Assembly: GCA_948567375.1 (NCBI GenBank)
Contig: OX419761.1
Span: forward strand, 52,888,501-52,952,500
From: Lunularia cruciata
Lineage: Eukaryota > Streptophyta > Marchantiopsida > Lunulariales > Lunulariaceae
Direction: 5' to 3'
Length of the DNA: 64,000 nt
A model generated the notes under the pieces. The model was not told where the DNA came from, did not search any database, and saw nothing but the letters and a program-made list of their open reading frames with translations. This document shows positions 32,995 through 43,931 of this stretch, one piece after another. The number at the start of each line of letters is the position of its first letter. Within the stretch, counting starts at the first letter, position 1. Position numbers and translations under genes: made by a program.

Positions 32995-34110
32995 ATACCA
33001 CGCATGCTCTTTTGGAGAATCCACTCCACTTCATATTCCTCTATGCCATCAATGAGTGTCGGACAAGGTCAAATGTCATGTGTGGAAGGACCTTGGCCTG
33101 ATCGGGGAGCATATTTGCATAGTAGGGAGACATGGAAGACTAGATGGATCTTCATGTGTGGTGGTAGCTCAAGGTGATAAGCCACAGCGCCGATGCAACG
33201 AAGAATCGAAAAAGGCCCAATTAAACGAGGTCTGAGCTTATGAGATCCAACTAATGTAAGGTTGGTTGTCGATAGCCACACTTGATCCCCAACATTGAAC
33301 TCCATGTGCCTACGGTGTGCATCAACATATTGCTTTTGTCTATTTTGCACATCTGTAACCTATGCTTGACGCTCTCCACACCTTCTTGGATTCTAGAAAC
33401 AAATGTGTTGACTGCATCAACCTTGGTAGTCAATGGACAGATCTTCATCAAGCTAGAAGGTGTGAAGGGATGCTCACCATACATGAGGAAGAATGAAGTG
33501 ACCTGGGTGGAGGCATTCACTGAATTGTTGTAAGTGAATTCCACCAACGGTAGTAGGGTGTCTCACCTCTCTTGCTCTTCTAAGGTGAAGCCACGTAACA
33601 TGTCTTCAATCGTGCAATTAGCCCGCTCTGTTTGGCCATCTATTTGTGGGTGGTAAGCTGTAGACATGGCCAACTTGGTTTTGAAGAAACCAAAGAGTGT
33701 TCGCCAAAACAAACTGGTGAATTGGGTGCCTCTATCGGTGATGAGTACTCTAGACAAGCCATGGTGAGCAAAGACTGCATCTAAGTATAGTTGAGCTAGT
33801 TGTGGAGTGGTCACCTCCTTGGTGGTAGGGCGTATATGAATCATTTTGCTGAGCCGGTCCACAAAGACCACAATAGAGTCAAACCCTGAGGTGGTCTTGG
33901 GTAATTCACAGACAAGATCCATACTCACTTGTTCCCAACGTTGGGTAGGAGTGGGGAGAGGTTGAAGGAGCCCTGCATGAGCTTGATTAGAAGCTTTGTT
34001 TTGTTGACAAAGTAGGCAGCTACGCACATAGTCCATCACGTCGTTGCTCATCTTGGGCCAATAGTAATGGCGCTTGACTGCATCCAAGGTCTTGTCCACT
34101 AGGACATGAG
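32995..34110 (-). pseudogene. G3 integrase and N-terminal half of its chromodomain
   Basis: HHCC module C-terminal part (HYYWPKMSNDVMDYVRSCLLC), core with Asp in VSMDLVCELP, Asp in ITDRGTQFTS and Glu in HPQIDGQTERANCT. A frameshift follows, then the C-terminal domain (DQVWLSTTNLTLVG, GPFSILRCIGAVAYHLELP), and EEYEVEWILQKSMRG, the first half of the chromodomain. It is broken off at 32995 by G2. Confidence 0.9.
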
Positions 34111-34246
34111 CTGCAATGGCCGAATCATGACATTTTGCTAGAATAGTGGTGCGTAATTTTGGGACATTTGGGATCCATAATCTACCGTCCCAAAAGGTGA
34201 GTCCTTGGGTGTTGGTGACACCTTTCGATGATTGCGCTTCTACAAT

Positions 34247-35560
34247 CTATGGATCAATTTTTGTAGCAGCTAGAATCTCTTGCCAGAATTCAGGGTTAAT
34301 CTTAACCTCTGCCACCAAGTTGTTGGCCATTGGCATGCGGGTGAATGCATCTGCAAGTTGCTTCTTACCTTCCACGTAGGTGATTGTCATGTTGAAGCGT
34401 TGTCGCCACTCTGCCCACCAAATTTGGTGACGAGATAGATCCTTCTGCGTCTTGAGGTAGACTAGAGGTTTGTGGTCTATCTCTACTACAAATGCCTTCT
34501 CGCCCAAGTAGTGCTTCCAATGCTTGGTTGCTAGAATGATGGCCAACTCTTCTCATTCTGTGGTGTGGTAGTTGCGCTCTACCGGTAACAACTTTCAAGA
34601 GAAATATGCAATTAGATGCCATCCGTCATGCCACTCTTGTTGTAGGACTGCTCCTATTGCTACGCCTGATGCATCTATAGCCAACTTGATTGGACGTATT
34701 GGGTCATACCACTTCAAGATTAGTGCATGTACGGCCTTCAATTCTTGAAAGGCCAACTCTTGTGTAGTTCCTCATGTCCACTTCTTCCCCTTGCCAAGCA
34801 GTGCCGTTAAAGGCTGTGCAACCTTGGAGAAGTCCTTGACAAATCTACGATAGAATCCCGTCAACCCCAAGAAGCTCTTAAGTTGAGTCTGATCTTCTGG
34901 AGCACTCCATTTTTGAATGAACTCTATTTTATCTGTCAATACTTGAATGCCTTCTGCACTTACTCTATGCCCTAAGTAGTCTACTTCAAACTTGCCAAAC
35001 TCACACTTTGAGATTTTGGCGTTCAACTAATTCTATCTTAGAATCTGGAGGACCTCTCGTAGATGTTGTTTGTGTTCTATGATTGTGCTACTATATACTA
35101 AGATATCATCCAAGAAGACGATAATAAACTTATCCAAGTATGGATAAAATATATCATTCATTAGGCTCATGAAAGTGGCAGGTGCATTGGTGAGGCCAAA
35201 AGGCATCACAAGATACTTAAAGTGGCCATACCTGGTTTGAAAGGCGGTTTTGTACACATCCTCCTCTGCAATTCGGATTTGATTATAACCGCTCCGCAAG
35301 TCCAGTTTGGTGAAGTATTTCACTCCATGGAGTTGATCAAACAGGTCATCCATGCAAGGTAAGGGGTATTTGTTCTTCACTGTTTGCTGATTGAGACCCT
35401 GATAGTCAATGCACATGCGCATTGTACCATCCTTCTTCTTCACAAACAAGACAAGGGCCCCATATAGTGATACGCTAGGTTGGATGAACCCTTTCTATAG
35501 CATCTCCTCAATTTGAGTCTTATACTCCTCCAACTCATGAGGTGATAGGCGAAATGGGGC
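34247..35560 (-). pseudogene. G3 reverse transcriptase and RNase H
   Basis: RT motifs: [44 protein letters not shown] and [10 protein letters not shown] stop near 35030 is followed by the thumb (VDYLGHRVSAEGI, FLGLTGFYRRFVKDF). RNase H follows, with VEIDHKPLVYL and LADAFTRM. Two further breaks lie near 34550-34770. Confidence 0.9.
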
Positions 35561-35608
35561 CTTACAAGGAGGTGTCTTCCCCGAGAGTGTCTCTATTTTG
35601 TGATCTAC

Positions 35609-36169
35609 TCACCTTTTAGGTGGTAATCCTGAGGGTAGATCATCGGGAAAGACATCTTGAAATTCATCCACCACATCCTTCAATTTCTCAGGAATTTGTC
35701 CAGCGAGTTGTGCACTCTGGACTTCTCTTATTAGACCCATAAAACATCTATCGGTCTTACAGATAGTTGTCGTCCCTACGACATTTAGAGGCAGTTTTTG
35801 CCTGTGTGATTTTTCCTTAACCTCAATGATTGACCATTGGTGGGTTCTCACTACTTTCTTCCTCCAATCCACCATTGGGTTGTACTGCTCCATCCATGGT
35901 ATGCCTAAAATTGCATCATAACGGGCTAACTGTATCACTTGCCACTCAATTGCTTCATGATATTCTCTTACAGAGAGGGTTACCCGTCTAGGTAATGATT
36001 CAATCCTCTCTGTTTGCCCATTTGGTAACTCTACTTCTTCACTTCCATCTTTCTCTAGCTCCATTCCAAATCTTATTGCAACAGAGCAAGACAAGAAATT
36101 CTCTGTTGCTCCCGGATCTATTAATACTCTCACTTGATTACCTTCTAGGATTCCATTCACGACAATCAA
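35609..36169 (-). pseudogene. G3 aspartic protease
   Basis: Active-site block VLIDPGATENFLS, with Pro in place of the usual Ser or Thr after the catalytic Asp, then YDAILGIPWMEQYNP. It leads into the RT N-terminus (FQDVFPDDLPSGLPPKR). Confidence 0.85.
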
Positions 36170-36264
36170 TTGTGAGGTTGCCTTTTGGGATCTTTGCGCA
36201 TTATTCTTCTTCCTTCCCTTGCTTCTCTACTTCCTTATTGAGCCAGTAAGGCCGCAAGGTACAT

Positions 36265-37371
36265 TTACTGGTGATCTTTGTTTTCCGAAGTGGTTTCCAC
36301 CTCCTCCTCTTCAATGTGCCTCTCCATGTTGTTCAAAGATCGCCTATACAAAGGCCAAGGGCCTCTAAGGAAACGAGTGTGACAATTGGTAGATATGTGC
36401 CCAATACGGCCACAATTGTAACAACGGCGTTGTTCTTCTTGAGTCCATTCTCCTTGTGGGACTCCATCTCTTTGTTCTTCTACCCGTTCCCGCTCCCCTT
36501 GAAGCGGCTTTGCTCCTCGATCCCGGAATGAAAGGTTGCCCAATTCCATCGGTACTGGTCTACCTATGTGTGGTATTTCTGCCCAATAATGTTGAGGTGG
36601 AACTACTCCTTCACCTCCACCTAATGCTCATGCTATTCTCTACGCACAAGCAATGGCTTCAAATACCGTGCGAGGGTTTTGCACCATGACTTCTTGGTGA
36701 ATCCGCTCTTTCAACCCTCATTTGAAATTTTCGAGAGCCTCTGTTGGACTCATGTCGGTAATTGTGACTTGTAGATCCAAAAATGCCTCCACATACTCTT
36801 GTACGCTACTCTTTTGTCTCAATCCCCATAGTCGAGTTCAAGCCATCTGCACAAAATCCACTGATTGGAAATTCTTTAGCAGTCCTTCTTGCATTGCTGT
36901 CCATGTGACCCCCCTTCTCTCTACCAGCATGGATCGTTCCCAAGCATCATACCATGTGAGGGCTTTATCGGTCAAGTACTCACATGCAAACACGCCTGCA
37001 GCATGCTCTATGATCTCTGTTGAGAACAATCGGAAATATCAATTCATTCTCGAGATCCAATTTTCCACTACTCCCATCGTACGCTGCCCCTTGTAAGGCT
37101 CGATGTTGCAGGTCTTCTTCATCCGGAGTAGCAATGTGGCTTCATTGTTTATAGGGTTCGTAGGCACGGGTGCCTCTCCAAGTACTTCAATCGCAGGTAC
37201 TGGTTTTTGAGATGGCTCTTCTTCTTGCATGGCTTGATCGTTCTTGAGGATCTGCACTTGACTTTGTAATGTCTCCATGGTCATCTTAATCTCTCGAAAT
37301 TCATTCAGCATCCCTTGCATTCCTTGCACCAGCTCTTGCAACTGCGGATCTGTGGTTCCTATAACACCCAA
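36265..37371 (-). pseudogene. G3 gag
   Basis: The N-terminal coiled-coil-like part (DPQLQELVQGMQGMLNEFRE) is followed by a capsid region (LTDKALTWYDAWERSM) and the knuckle CYNCGRIGHISTNC. In the related copy at 39452-41422 the frame starts with an ATG at this point (ATGGATCCG); here the codon reads ACA, so the start is lost. Several stops follow. Confidence 0.85.
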
Positions 37372-37386
37372 TTGCTAACGTCTACT

Positions 37387-37590
37387 TCAATACAGAGTCA
37401 ATATAATCACTTTGGAAGGCCCACAAACTATTGGAACTACCATTGGGACCTCCAAAGCTATCACTCGTTGATAATACTCCTCACCAAAATTCCTAATCAC
37501 AAAATCTCTAAACATCACTTTCGGCCACACTACATAACGGATTTCTACTTGAGTGTTGAAAGGGAGAGGATTTGGGACATTCATATCCAT
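37387..37590 (-). CDS. Small pre-gag ORF b of G3 (67 aa)
   Basis: It starts at an ATG with MDMNVPNPLPFNTQVEIR and ends ILTLY. It shares pattern with ORF a just upstream and with the single pre-gag ORF of G4: Pro-rich start, a beta-like stretch, F..F..RNFGEEYYQ, then P.V..VV. Function unknown. The same ORF is kept in the partial copy at 40121-40324. Confidence 0.6.
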   Translation of the reverse strand: MDMNVPNPLPFNTQVEIRYVVWPKVMFRDFVIRNFGEEYYQRVIALEVPMVVPIVCGPSKVIILTLY

Positions 37591-37594
37591 ATTA

Positions 37595-37816
37595 TCATAA
37601 TAGAATGTAGATCGTCAAATCCCACTCTCTGTCATATATCACCACAAGTAGAATCACCGGGTTTGGTGAGTTCATCACTCTGTCCATGAATTCTGCACCA
37701 AAGTGATAAACTAGTGATACCCTCATCTGCTCACATTGGATGCACATAACCTTGATGTGGAATGGGTTTGAGAATGGAAAGCTAGGTGCGGGAAATTGTC
37801 CTCCCGGCGCATCCAT
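37595..37816 (-). CDS. Small pre-gag ORF a of G3 (73 aa)
   Basis: It starts at an ATG with MDAPGGQFPAPSFPFSNP and ends DREWDLTIYILL. It is separated from ORF b by only four bases and looks like a tandem duplicate of it. Its C-terminal pattern (VV.Y...W...IY.L) matches the G4 pre-gag ORF. Homologue at 40329-40550. Function unknown; not gag. Confidence 0.6.
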   Translation of the reverse strand: MDAPGGQFPAPSFPFSNPFHIKVMCIQCEQMRVSLVYHFGAEFMDRVMNSPNPVILLVVIYDREWDLTIYILL

Positions 37817-37943
37817 CCCATCCGATCTCTAAAGTCCTTCCTAAGTCTAGCGATTACTCTATGTTCTCCACCTCAAATTACTCAGTTTTAGTAGTTCGTG
37901 CTATTCCAAGAGGGGTGATCCACTCTCTTGGACTAGAACACTT

Positions 37944-37956
37944 GCTCTGATACCAT
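37944..37956 (-). promoter_or_regulatory. Initiator-Met primer-binding site of G3
   Basis: On the minus strand, atggtatcagagc directly follows the 5' LTR, a full match to the common tggtatcagagc site. Confidence 0.93.
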
Positions 37957-38702
37957 TGTAATCCTCCGAGGACAAGAGAGAAAACAAAGATTGCATACTC
38001 AAACATTCGATGCCCCAAGGGAGCACCTTCTCTTTATTATATAGACAAAGAGGATCTCCTCCAAGGAAGCTCCTCCAAGGAAGCTCCACCATAGGATTAG
38101 GGACACAGATAGATGACATGTCAGCAAGCTCCACCCTTGGATTACTTACTTGGATGGGTGACCTGTCGGGTCTAGGTCCTATCTGGTTGGTCAAACAAGC
38201 TTTGACCGGAGGGAATCTTCTTGTAGGAATCTCAAAATCATGTAAGGTACCGTTGGAAAGCTCTCAACAAGAAAAAGTAGGGGGGAGGGAAGGCCAAGAT
38301 TTCCTCCATTTGGGGGGGGGGGGGGGGTGCAGAATGTGCACATTTTTGAGGCCTAATTCATCCGTTTAGGCCTCCGAAATTGCCTTCAAAGATTTCAGGC
38401 ATATTTCGGTTCTTACTCTATTAGTAGAAGTCCCTTTTTGGTGATATCTCTTTCTGATCTGTTTAGTCCATCATGTGTAACATCCTTCCAAATGTTAGCA
38501 AACCAATTCTCACCTTTAAATCATATGTCTAGCTATTGGTTCTAAGGTTCTCAAGTCTATTTCAGTTTCTGCTCTATTAGTAGAAGTACTCTTTTGGTGA
38601 TACTTCTATCTGATCTATTTTGACCATCATGTATAACATCATTCTAGATGTTACAAAACCGAATTTCACATCTAGATCATATGGCTAACCCTTGGTATTA
38701 CA
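37957..38702 (-). repeat. 5' LTR of G3 (746 bp)
   Basis: It is paired with 14198-14942. It includes a long G run (+ strand near 38314-38327) that varies in length between copies. Confidence 0.95.
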
Positions 38703-38990
38703 TTGAGTGGTTGAATGTTAAGTCACACATCCCAACCTTCTTTCTTAGGATATTGCTCTTAGTGTTGCTAGGAGTTCCAATTTATCTAGTGCTCCTATTC
38801 CAAGAGTCCACTAATTCCTCTAGAGATCTAACTCTCTTCTTTGCATTGAGTTAGTATTTTAGCTTCTTTGAAGTTGAGCACTCTCCTTTCTCCCAATTAT
38901 TCCCACATCTACCACCTCAATTAAAGCAACTCTCTCATCCTTATATTAAGGTGGTTGCATTCTTCTATTCACTTATTATGCTCTTTAAGA
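38703..38990 (-). mobile_element. Decayed G2-type gag, right side of the G3 insertion
   Basis: It continues the relic of 13886-14197. Similarity to G2 at about 29480-29900 is visible, such as gttgagcactctcctttctcccaa near 38872 against the gag segment at 29700. Confidence 0.65.
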
Positions 38991-39451
38991 CCCTAGGATG
39001 CATATTAGTAGTGATTTGGTGATTTTGACTTAGTCATAACTAGTTAAGTTTAGGAATAACTAAGCTAGAAGTATCTTTAAATAATTTAGTATGTTAAATA
39101 AAGAGATAGATCCAATAATCAGTTGTTGATACCCATTAGTAAATTATAAATTAGATTTTGTTATGTGACCTCTTAAAAGAACTTTTTGTTAAAGTGAGAT
39201 TTTGTAAGGGATTTTTTATTAGACTATATTGGAGTTGGATCTACATCTTTTACTTTTCATGGTCAAACTAACTTGACATATAGAAAATGGCAAAGTAATA
39301 TTGGCTTGACTAAGTTAGTTGACCTTTGGTAATAGTGGTTAGTCAAGTGAGGTAGATTTCACTTGATCTCAAAATTCTAATTCTAATTAGAAGAAGGTCA
39401 AAAATTCATAGAGAATATAATTATAATCTTCTGAAGAGAAGGATGTGAAGC
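38991..39451. other. AT-rich interval, nothing recognised
   Basis: No open frame above noise and no clear repeat relationship within the window. Confidence 0.5.
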
Positions 39452-39487
39452 CAAAATCCATCATTGGAAATTCTTTAACAATCCTTC

Positions 39488-39952
39488 TTACATTGCTATC
39501 CACGTGACCTCCCTTCTCTTTGCCAACATGGATCGTTCCCAAGCATCATACCATGTGAGGGCTTTATCGGTCAAGTACCCACATGAAAACACGCCTGCAA
39601 CATGGTCCGTGATCTTTGTTGAGAACAAAAAAAAATATTGATTCATTCTCGAGATCCAATTTTCCACTACTCCCATCATACGTTGCCCCTTGTAAGGCTC
39701 TATGTTGCAGGTCTTCTTCTTTCGGAGTAGCAATATGGCTTCATTGTTGATAGGGTTCGTAGGCACAGGTGCCTCTCCAAGTACTTTCGTTGTAGGTACT
39801 GGGTTTTGAGATGGCTCTTCTTCTTGCATGGCTTGATTGTTCATGAGGATTTGCACTTGAGTTTGTAATGTCTCCATGGTCATCTTAATCTCTCGAAATT
39901 CATTCAACATCCCTTGCATTCCTTGCACTAGCTCTTGCAATTGCGGATCCAT
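39488..39952 (-). pseudogene. gag N-terminal part of the truncated G3 copy
   Basis: It starts MDPQLQELVQGMQGM and runs with an open frame through LTDKALTWYDAWERSM to a truncation at about 39452. It shows the ancestral start of G3 gag. Confidence 0.75.
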
Positions 39953-40146
39953 GGTTCTTGCAACACTCAATTGCTAATATCTACTTCAATACAGAGTCAA
40001 TATGATCACTTTGGTCATCTTAATCTCTTGAAATTCATTCAACATCCCGTGCATTCCTTGCACCAGCTCTTGCAACTACGGATCCATGGTTCTTGCAACA
40101 CTCAATTGCTAATTTCTACTTCAATACAAAGTCAATATGATCACTC
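39879..40146. repeat. 134-bp tandem duplication over the gag start
   Basis: The unit beginning ggtcatcttaatctc at 39879 repeats at 40013 with a few changes. It includes the gag start region and the sequence upstream. Confidence 0.9.
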
Positions 40147-40324
40147 TGGACGGTGCACAAACTACCAAAACTACCATTGGGACCTCAGAAGCTATCATTT
40201 GTTGATAATACTCCTTGCCAAAATTCCTAACTACAAAATCTCTAAACATCACTTTTGGTCTCACTACATAACGGATTTCTACTTGAGTGTTGAAAGGAAG
40301 AGGATCTGGGACATTCACATCCAT
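40121..40324 (-). CDS. Small pre-gag ORF b of the truncated G3 copy
   Basis: 67 codons from ATG (MDVNVPDPLPFNTQ) to ILTLY. The frame is open and similar to 37387-37590, so the ORF has stayed intact in two copies although both gag and pol are damaged. Confidence 0.55.
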   Translation of the reverse strand: MDVNVPDPLPFNTQVEIRYVVRPKVMFRDFVVRNFGKEYYQQMIASEVPMVVLVVCAPSRVIILTLY

Positions 40325-40328
40325 ATTA

Positions 40329-40550
40329 TCATAATAGAATGTAGATTGTCAAATCCCACTCTCTGTCATATATCACCACAGATAGAATCACTGGGTTTGG
40401 TGAGTTCATCACCTTATCCATGAATTTTGTGCCAAAGTGGTAAACTAGCAATACCCTCATTTGCTCATGCTGAATGTACATAAATTTGATGTGGAATGGA
40501 TTTGGGAATGGAAAGCTAGGTGCGGGAAATTGTCCTCCCGATGCATCCAT
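40329..40550 (-). CDS. Small pre-gag ORF a of the truncated G3 copy
   Basis: 73 codons from ATG (MDASGGQFPAPSFPFPNP) to TIYILL, open, matching 37595-37816. Confidence 0.55.
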   Translation of the reverse strand: MDASGGQFPAPSFPFPNPFHIKFMYIQHEQMRVLLVYHFGTKFMDKVMNSPNPVILSVVIYDREWDLTIYILL

Positions 40551-40690
40551 CCTGTCTGCTCTCTAAAGTCCTTCTTAAGTCTAACAATTTGCCTATGTTC
40601 TCCACCTCAAATTACTCAGTTTCAATAGTTCGTGCTCTTCCAAGAGGGGTGATCCACTCTCTTGGACTAAGACACTCGCTCTGATACCAT

Positions 40691-41422
40691 TGTAATACTC
40701 CAAGGACAAGAGAAGAGAGAAAACATAAATTACACACTCAACATTTGGTGCCCCAAAGGAGCACCTTCTCTTTATTATATAGACAAACAGGATCTCCTCC
40801 AAGGAAGCTCCACCATAGGATTAGGCACATAGATAGGTGACATGTCATCAAGCTCCACCCTTGGATTACTTACTTGGATGGGTGACATGTTGGTCTAGGT
40901 CCTATCTGGTTGGTCAAACAGGCTTTGACCAGAGGGAATCTTTTAGGGAATCTTCTTGTAGGAGTCTCAGAATCACGCAAGGTACCATTGGAAAGTGCTC
41001 GACAAGACAAACCAGGGGGAGGGAAGGCCAACTTATCCTCCATTCGGGGGAGGGATTATACATTTTCGAGGCCTAATTCCTCCGTTTAGGCCTCCGAAAT
41101 TGCCTTTAAAGATTTCAAGCATATTTTTGTTCTTACTCTATTAGTATAAGTCCCCTTTTGGTGATACCTCTTTATGATCTGCTTAGTCCATCATGTGTAA
41201 CATCCTTCCAGATGTTACCAAACCAATTCTCACCTTTAAATCATATGTCTAGCTATTGGTTATAAGGTTCTCAAGTCTATTTCGGTTTCCGCTCTATTTG
41301 TAGAAGTACTCTTTTTGTGATACTTCTATCTGATCTATTTTGACCATCATGAAGAAGATCATTCTAGATGTTACCAAACCAAATTTCACATCTAGATCAT
41401 ATGGTTAGCTGATGGTATTACA
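40691..41422 (-). repeat. 5' LTR of the truncated G3 copy (732 bp)
   Basis: TG/CA ends (tgtaatactcc ... ggtattaca), similar to the other three G3-type LTRs. Confidence 0.93.
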
Positions 41423-43488
41423 CCACACTCTCTAGATAGATATGGATTTTCTCTCCCCTTTGTTGTCATGCACTTGTAAGTTCCTTATATATAGCTCTAA
41501 TATCAAAGAAGTTTCTCAACAAGAGCTTCTATTAAACTCTCTCAAGTATTGAAATTGGCATATCTTACTCTCCTTTGCCTATCCTATTCCATGTCACTAA
41601 GAAATAGGTCAATCCCACAAGCATGTAGTTCAAGAATGATGTAACAACCTTGTGTTAACCAAATTGTAGCATATCAATAAGAGATAGTTTGTTCCCACAA
41701 AGATCTGGCTTAGAAATACCAAACATGAAGATAAGGGTGTCATTGATGTAATTCTTTACTCTTTCTTGTTTAAATTCTTTGGTAGAAACTATTCCAAGAG
41801 GAGTACAATGTCACAAATAAGATACACTATAAAAAGATAAAAAAAGACACTATCACAAAAGACAACATACAACTAACAATTGAGAGTGATGATTCAACAC
41901 AATGTGAAAATGCTACTTTACTACAAAGAGTATTTATCAAAGAATCATGTTCTATCCTTCCTAAAAAGCATACATTCCCCCAAAGAGTCAATCTTTGTCT
42001 TTGCTTTCACTAAATACTATCAATCTTAGAATTCAACCAAGATTTGTCAAGATATTGCTTGTGAGGACTACACCAAGGATCAACACACATGCTTCACAAA
42101 CATCCAACCCTTTGTCATCTAGGCAAAGTAGCTCCTCAAGGTTGTGTTGGCTATGGGCAAGTCAAATGTTATGGGAATTGGAGTGCATGACTTCTATTAC
42201 TGGCAAGTTACTATGGGATTCACATTGCAAGATGTTCTTTTGACATGACTAAGATTGGGTGTGGGATTCCTCTCTATGGGACAAACAAAAGAACATGAAG
42301 TGTTGCTATAAGTATGTAAGAAATTAAGACAAAGTTAGGTAAATAATGAATGCAAAGGTAGTGTGCTGATGCACTTAAGTAGTGTAATCTAGAATAGAAT
42401 CAAGGATTAGGAGCCAATTGGCATTTATGGGGACAAGTAGCATTTGAAGAAGATTGCCACCATGGAAGAAGTATTGGGAGAAAATTAGAATTTATTTTAG
42501 GGTTTGACCCTGCCTAAATAAGGGAGCTTAGTCTATTCCGATGGAGTTGATATAAGTTGTAGAAAGTTCTCATTAGTCAATAAGCTATTTAGTATAGATT
42601 GAGAGTTAATTAACAAGGAGTAGGACTTGGAAAAGGAGAGGAAGATCAGGTAATATCAGAGTGATCCTCATAGGGTAGCTGTCACCTATATTGCAGGTGA
42701 CATCCCATAGCCAAGAGATATAAACTTTGACCACCTTGTCCATCATTTGCTATCAAATCCCTATATGGATGATTGCTAATATTGAAGCTATTGAATATGA
42801 TCATAGAGCTTATATGGTGTGGTGTTCTTGTTAATCCTTGATACTTGTGTTCCCACTATATGATGTCTTGAAGTTCTCTTGTAGTTTGAAGATTGATTAA
42901 TAGAGAGTGACAACTAAGGAGGTTGACAAGCTCACAAGAGTGACAAACATGCAAGCCATCTCCAAGGTTTAGTGTCTCTCAAGAGACCTGGTCCCACCGC
43001 ACAATTATGTGCATTATGGGAAAATTTCCTGCACTTCCTCCTTGAGGCCAAAGAAGGGCCGGCTGTGTAAGGGTTGTCCTGCAATTCCCTTGTCTTATAG
43101 TGCCATGTAGCCCAAACTATGGACCAGGTCATTCTTGCTGACATCCTCATGACCCAGATCATTTAACACTCCCTCAAAAAAATATTATTTTAATTTTTAC
43201 AAAGCAAAGAATTGATAATTCATCTCCAAAATTAAGCAAAGTGATGTAGAGCAATGCACTCTACCACTTTACTCACTTTTTTTAAGATTGAATGAAAAGC
43301 AGTTCAAATGTTGATCCTAAATAACAAGGACATTTGGAGTTATAAAAGCTAAGAACAAAATGATTACTCCTCTTGTTAAATGTTATAAGGACTCCTACTT
43401 AGTGGCTTCCCTAGGAAATATTGACCAATGTCCAATTTGCATGATCATTGATTCCTTCTTTATTCTATAAGTACTCAACTACTCATTC
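41423..43488. other. 2-kb interval, no gene recognised
   Basis: Short phrases near 41600-41700 (ggtcaatcccacaag, gtttgttcccacaaag) resemble LTR text of plant Gypsy elements and the block at 11743-13885, so this may be old retroelement sequence. Open frames at 41995-42243 and 42932-43162 have no recognisable domain. Confidence 0.4.
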
Positions 43489-43931
43489 TATAATAATATG
43501 GAGTCAACAAAAGCTAATTTGGAGTTATTAAGAGCTACATATATAGGAAAAAAAGTAGAATTATTATATATCTAGGAAATTATAAGAATGTTCTAGAAGC
43601 ATCCAAAAAGCTTCTTGGTGAGAAGCTTCTAAGAATCTTCCAAGGATTGAGTAACTTGTATGCCAAGTTTACTGCTAGCTTTGTATGCAAAGTAAATGAC
43701 TAACTTAGCATTCACAGTAAGTAAGCAACTAGCTTAGCTTGCACTCCAAAGTAAGGTGGTTTCTAGTAGAAGCCTTCTTTGGAAGCTTCTTAGGAGCCTA
43801 GTACCCAAGTTAGCTATACATACCAAAGCCTAAGCTTAAGCTAAGCACTTAGAGTTTCCTTCACTTGAGTGTTCTAATTGATCTTCCACTCTAATCTTCC
43901 ATTCTCCTATTTCTCTCCTTGGTCTTTTACA
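43489..43931 (+). mobile_element. Solo LTR of the G4 chromovirus family
   Basis: It starts tataataatatgg (TG changed to TA) and ends tcttttaca, and resembles the LTR at 9930-10291. Flanks cattc (43484-43488) and catcc (43932-43936) form a 5-bp duplication with one change. It keeps clustered GAA/TTC modules (43571-43615). Confidence 0.85.

Larger units (their letters stand above)
14198..38702 (-). mobile_element. Chromovirus G3, full length, carrying nested insertions
   Basis: A Ty3/Gypsy chromovirus on the minus strand: 5' LTR at 37957-38702, Met-initiator primer site, two small pre-gag ORFs, gag, protease, RT, RNase H, integrase, chromodomain, polypurine tract and 3' LTR at 14198-14942. Without the nested element G2 (15108-32994) it is about 6.6 kb. 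Flanks tttag (14193-14197) and ttgag (38703-38707) are a target duplication with one mismatch. It lies inside a decayed G2-type element. Several stops and frameshifts make it inactive. Confidence 0.93.
39452..41422 (-). mobile_element. Truncated G3-family copy: 5' LTR to mid gag
   Basis: Minus-strand order: LTR 40691-41422, primer site gctctgataccat (40678-40690, initiator-Met type), two small pre-gag ORFs, and gag from ATG 39952, breaking off at 39452. A 134-bp tandem duplication of the gag start lies at 39879-40146. It keeps the gag start codon that full-length G3 has lost. Confidence 0.9.
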
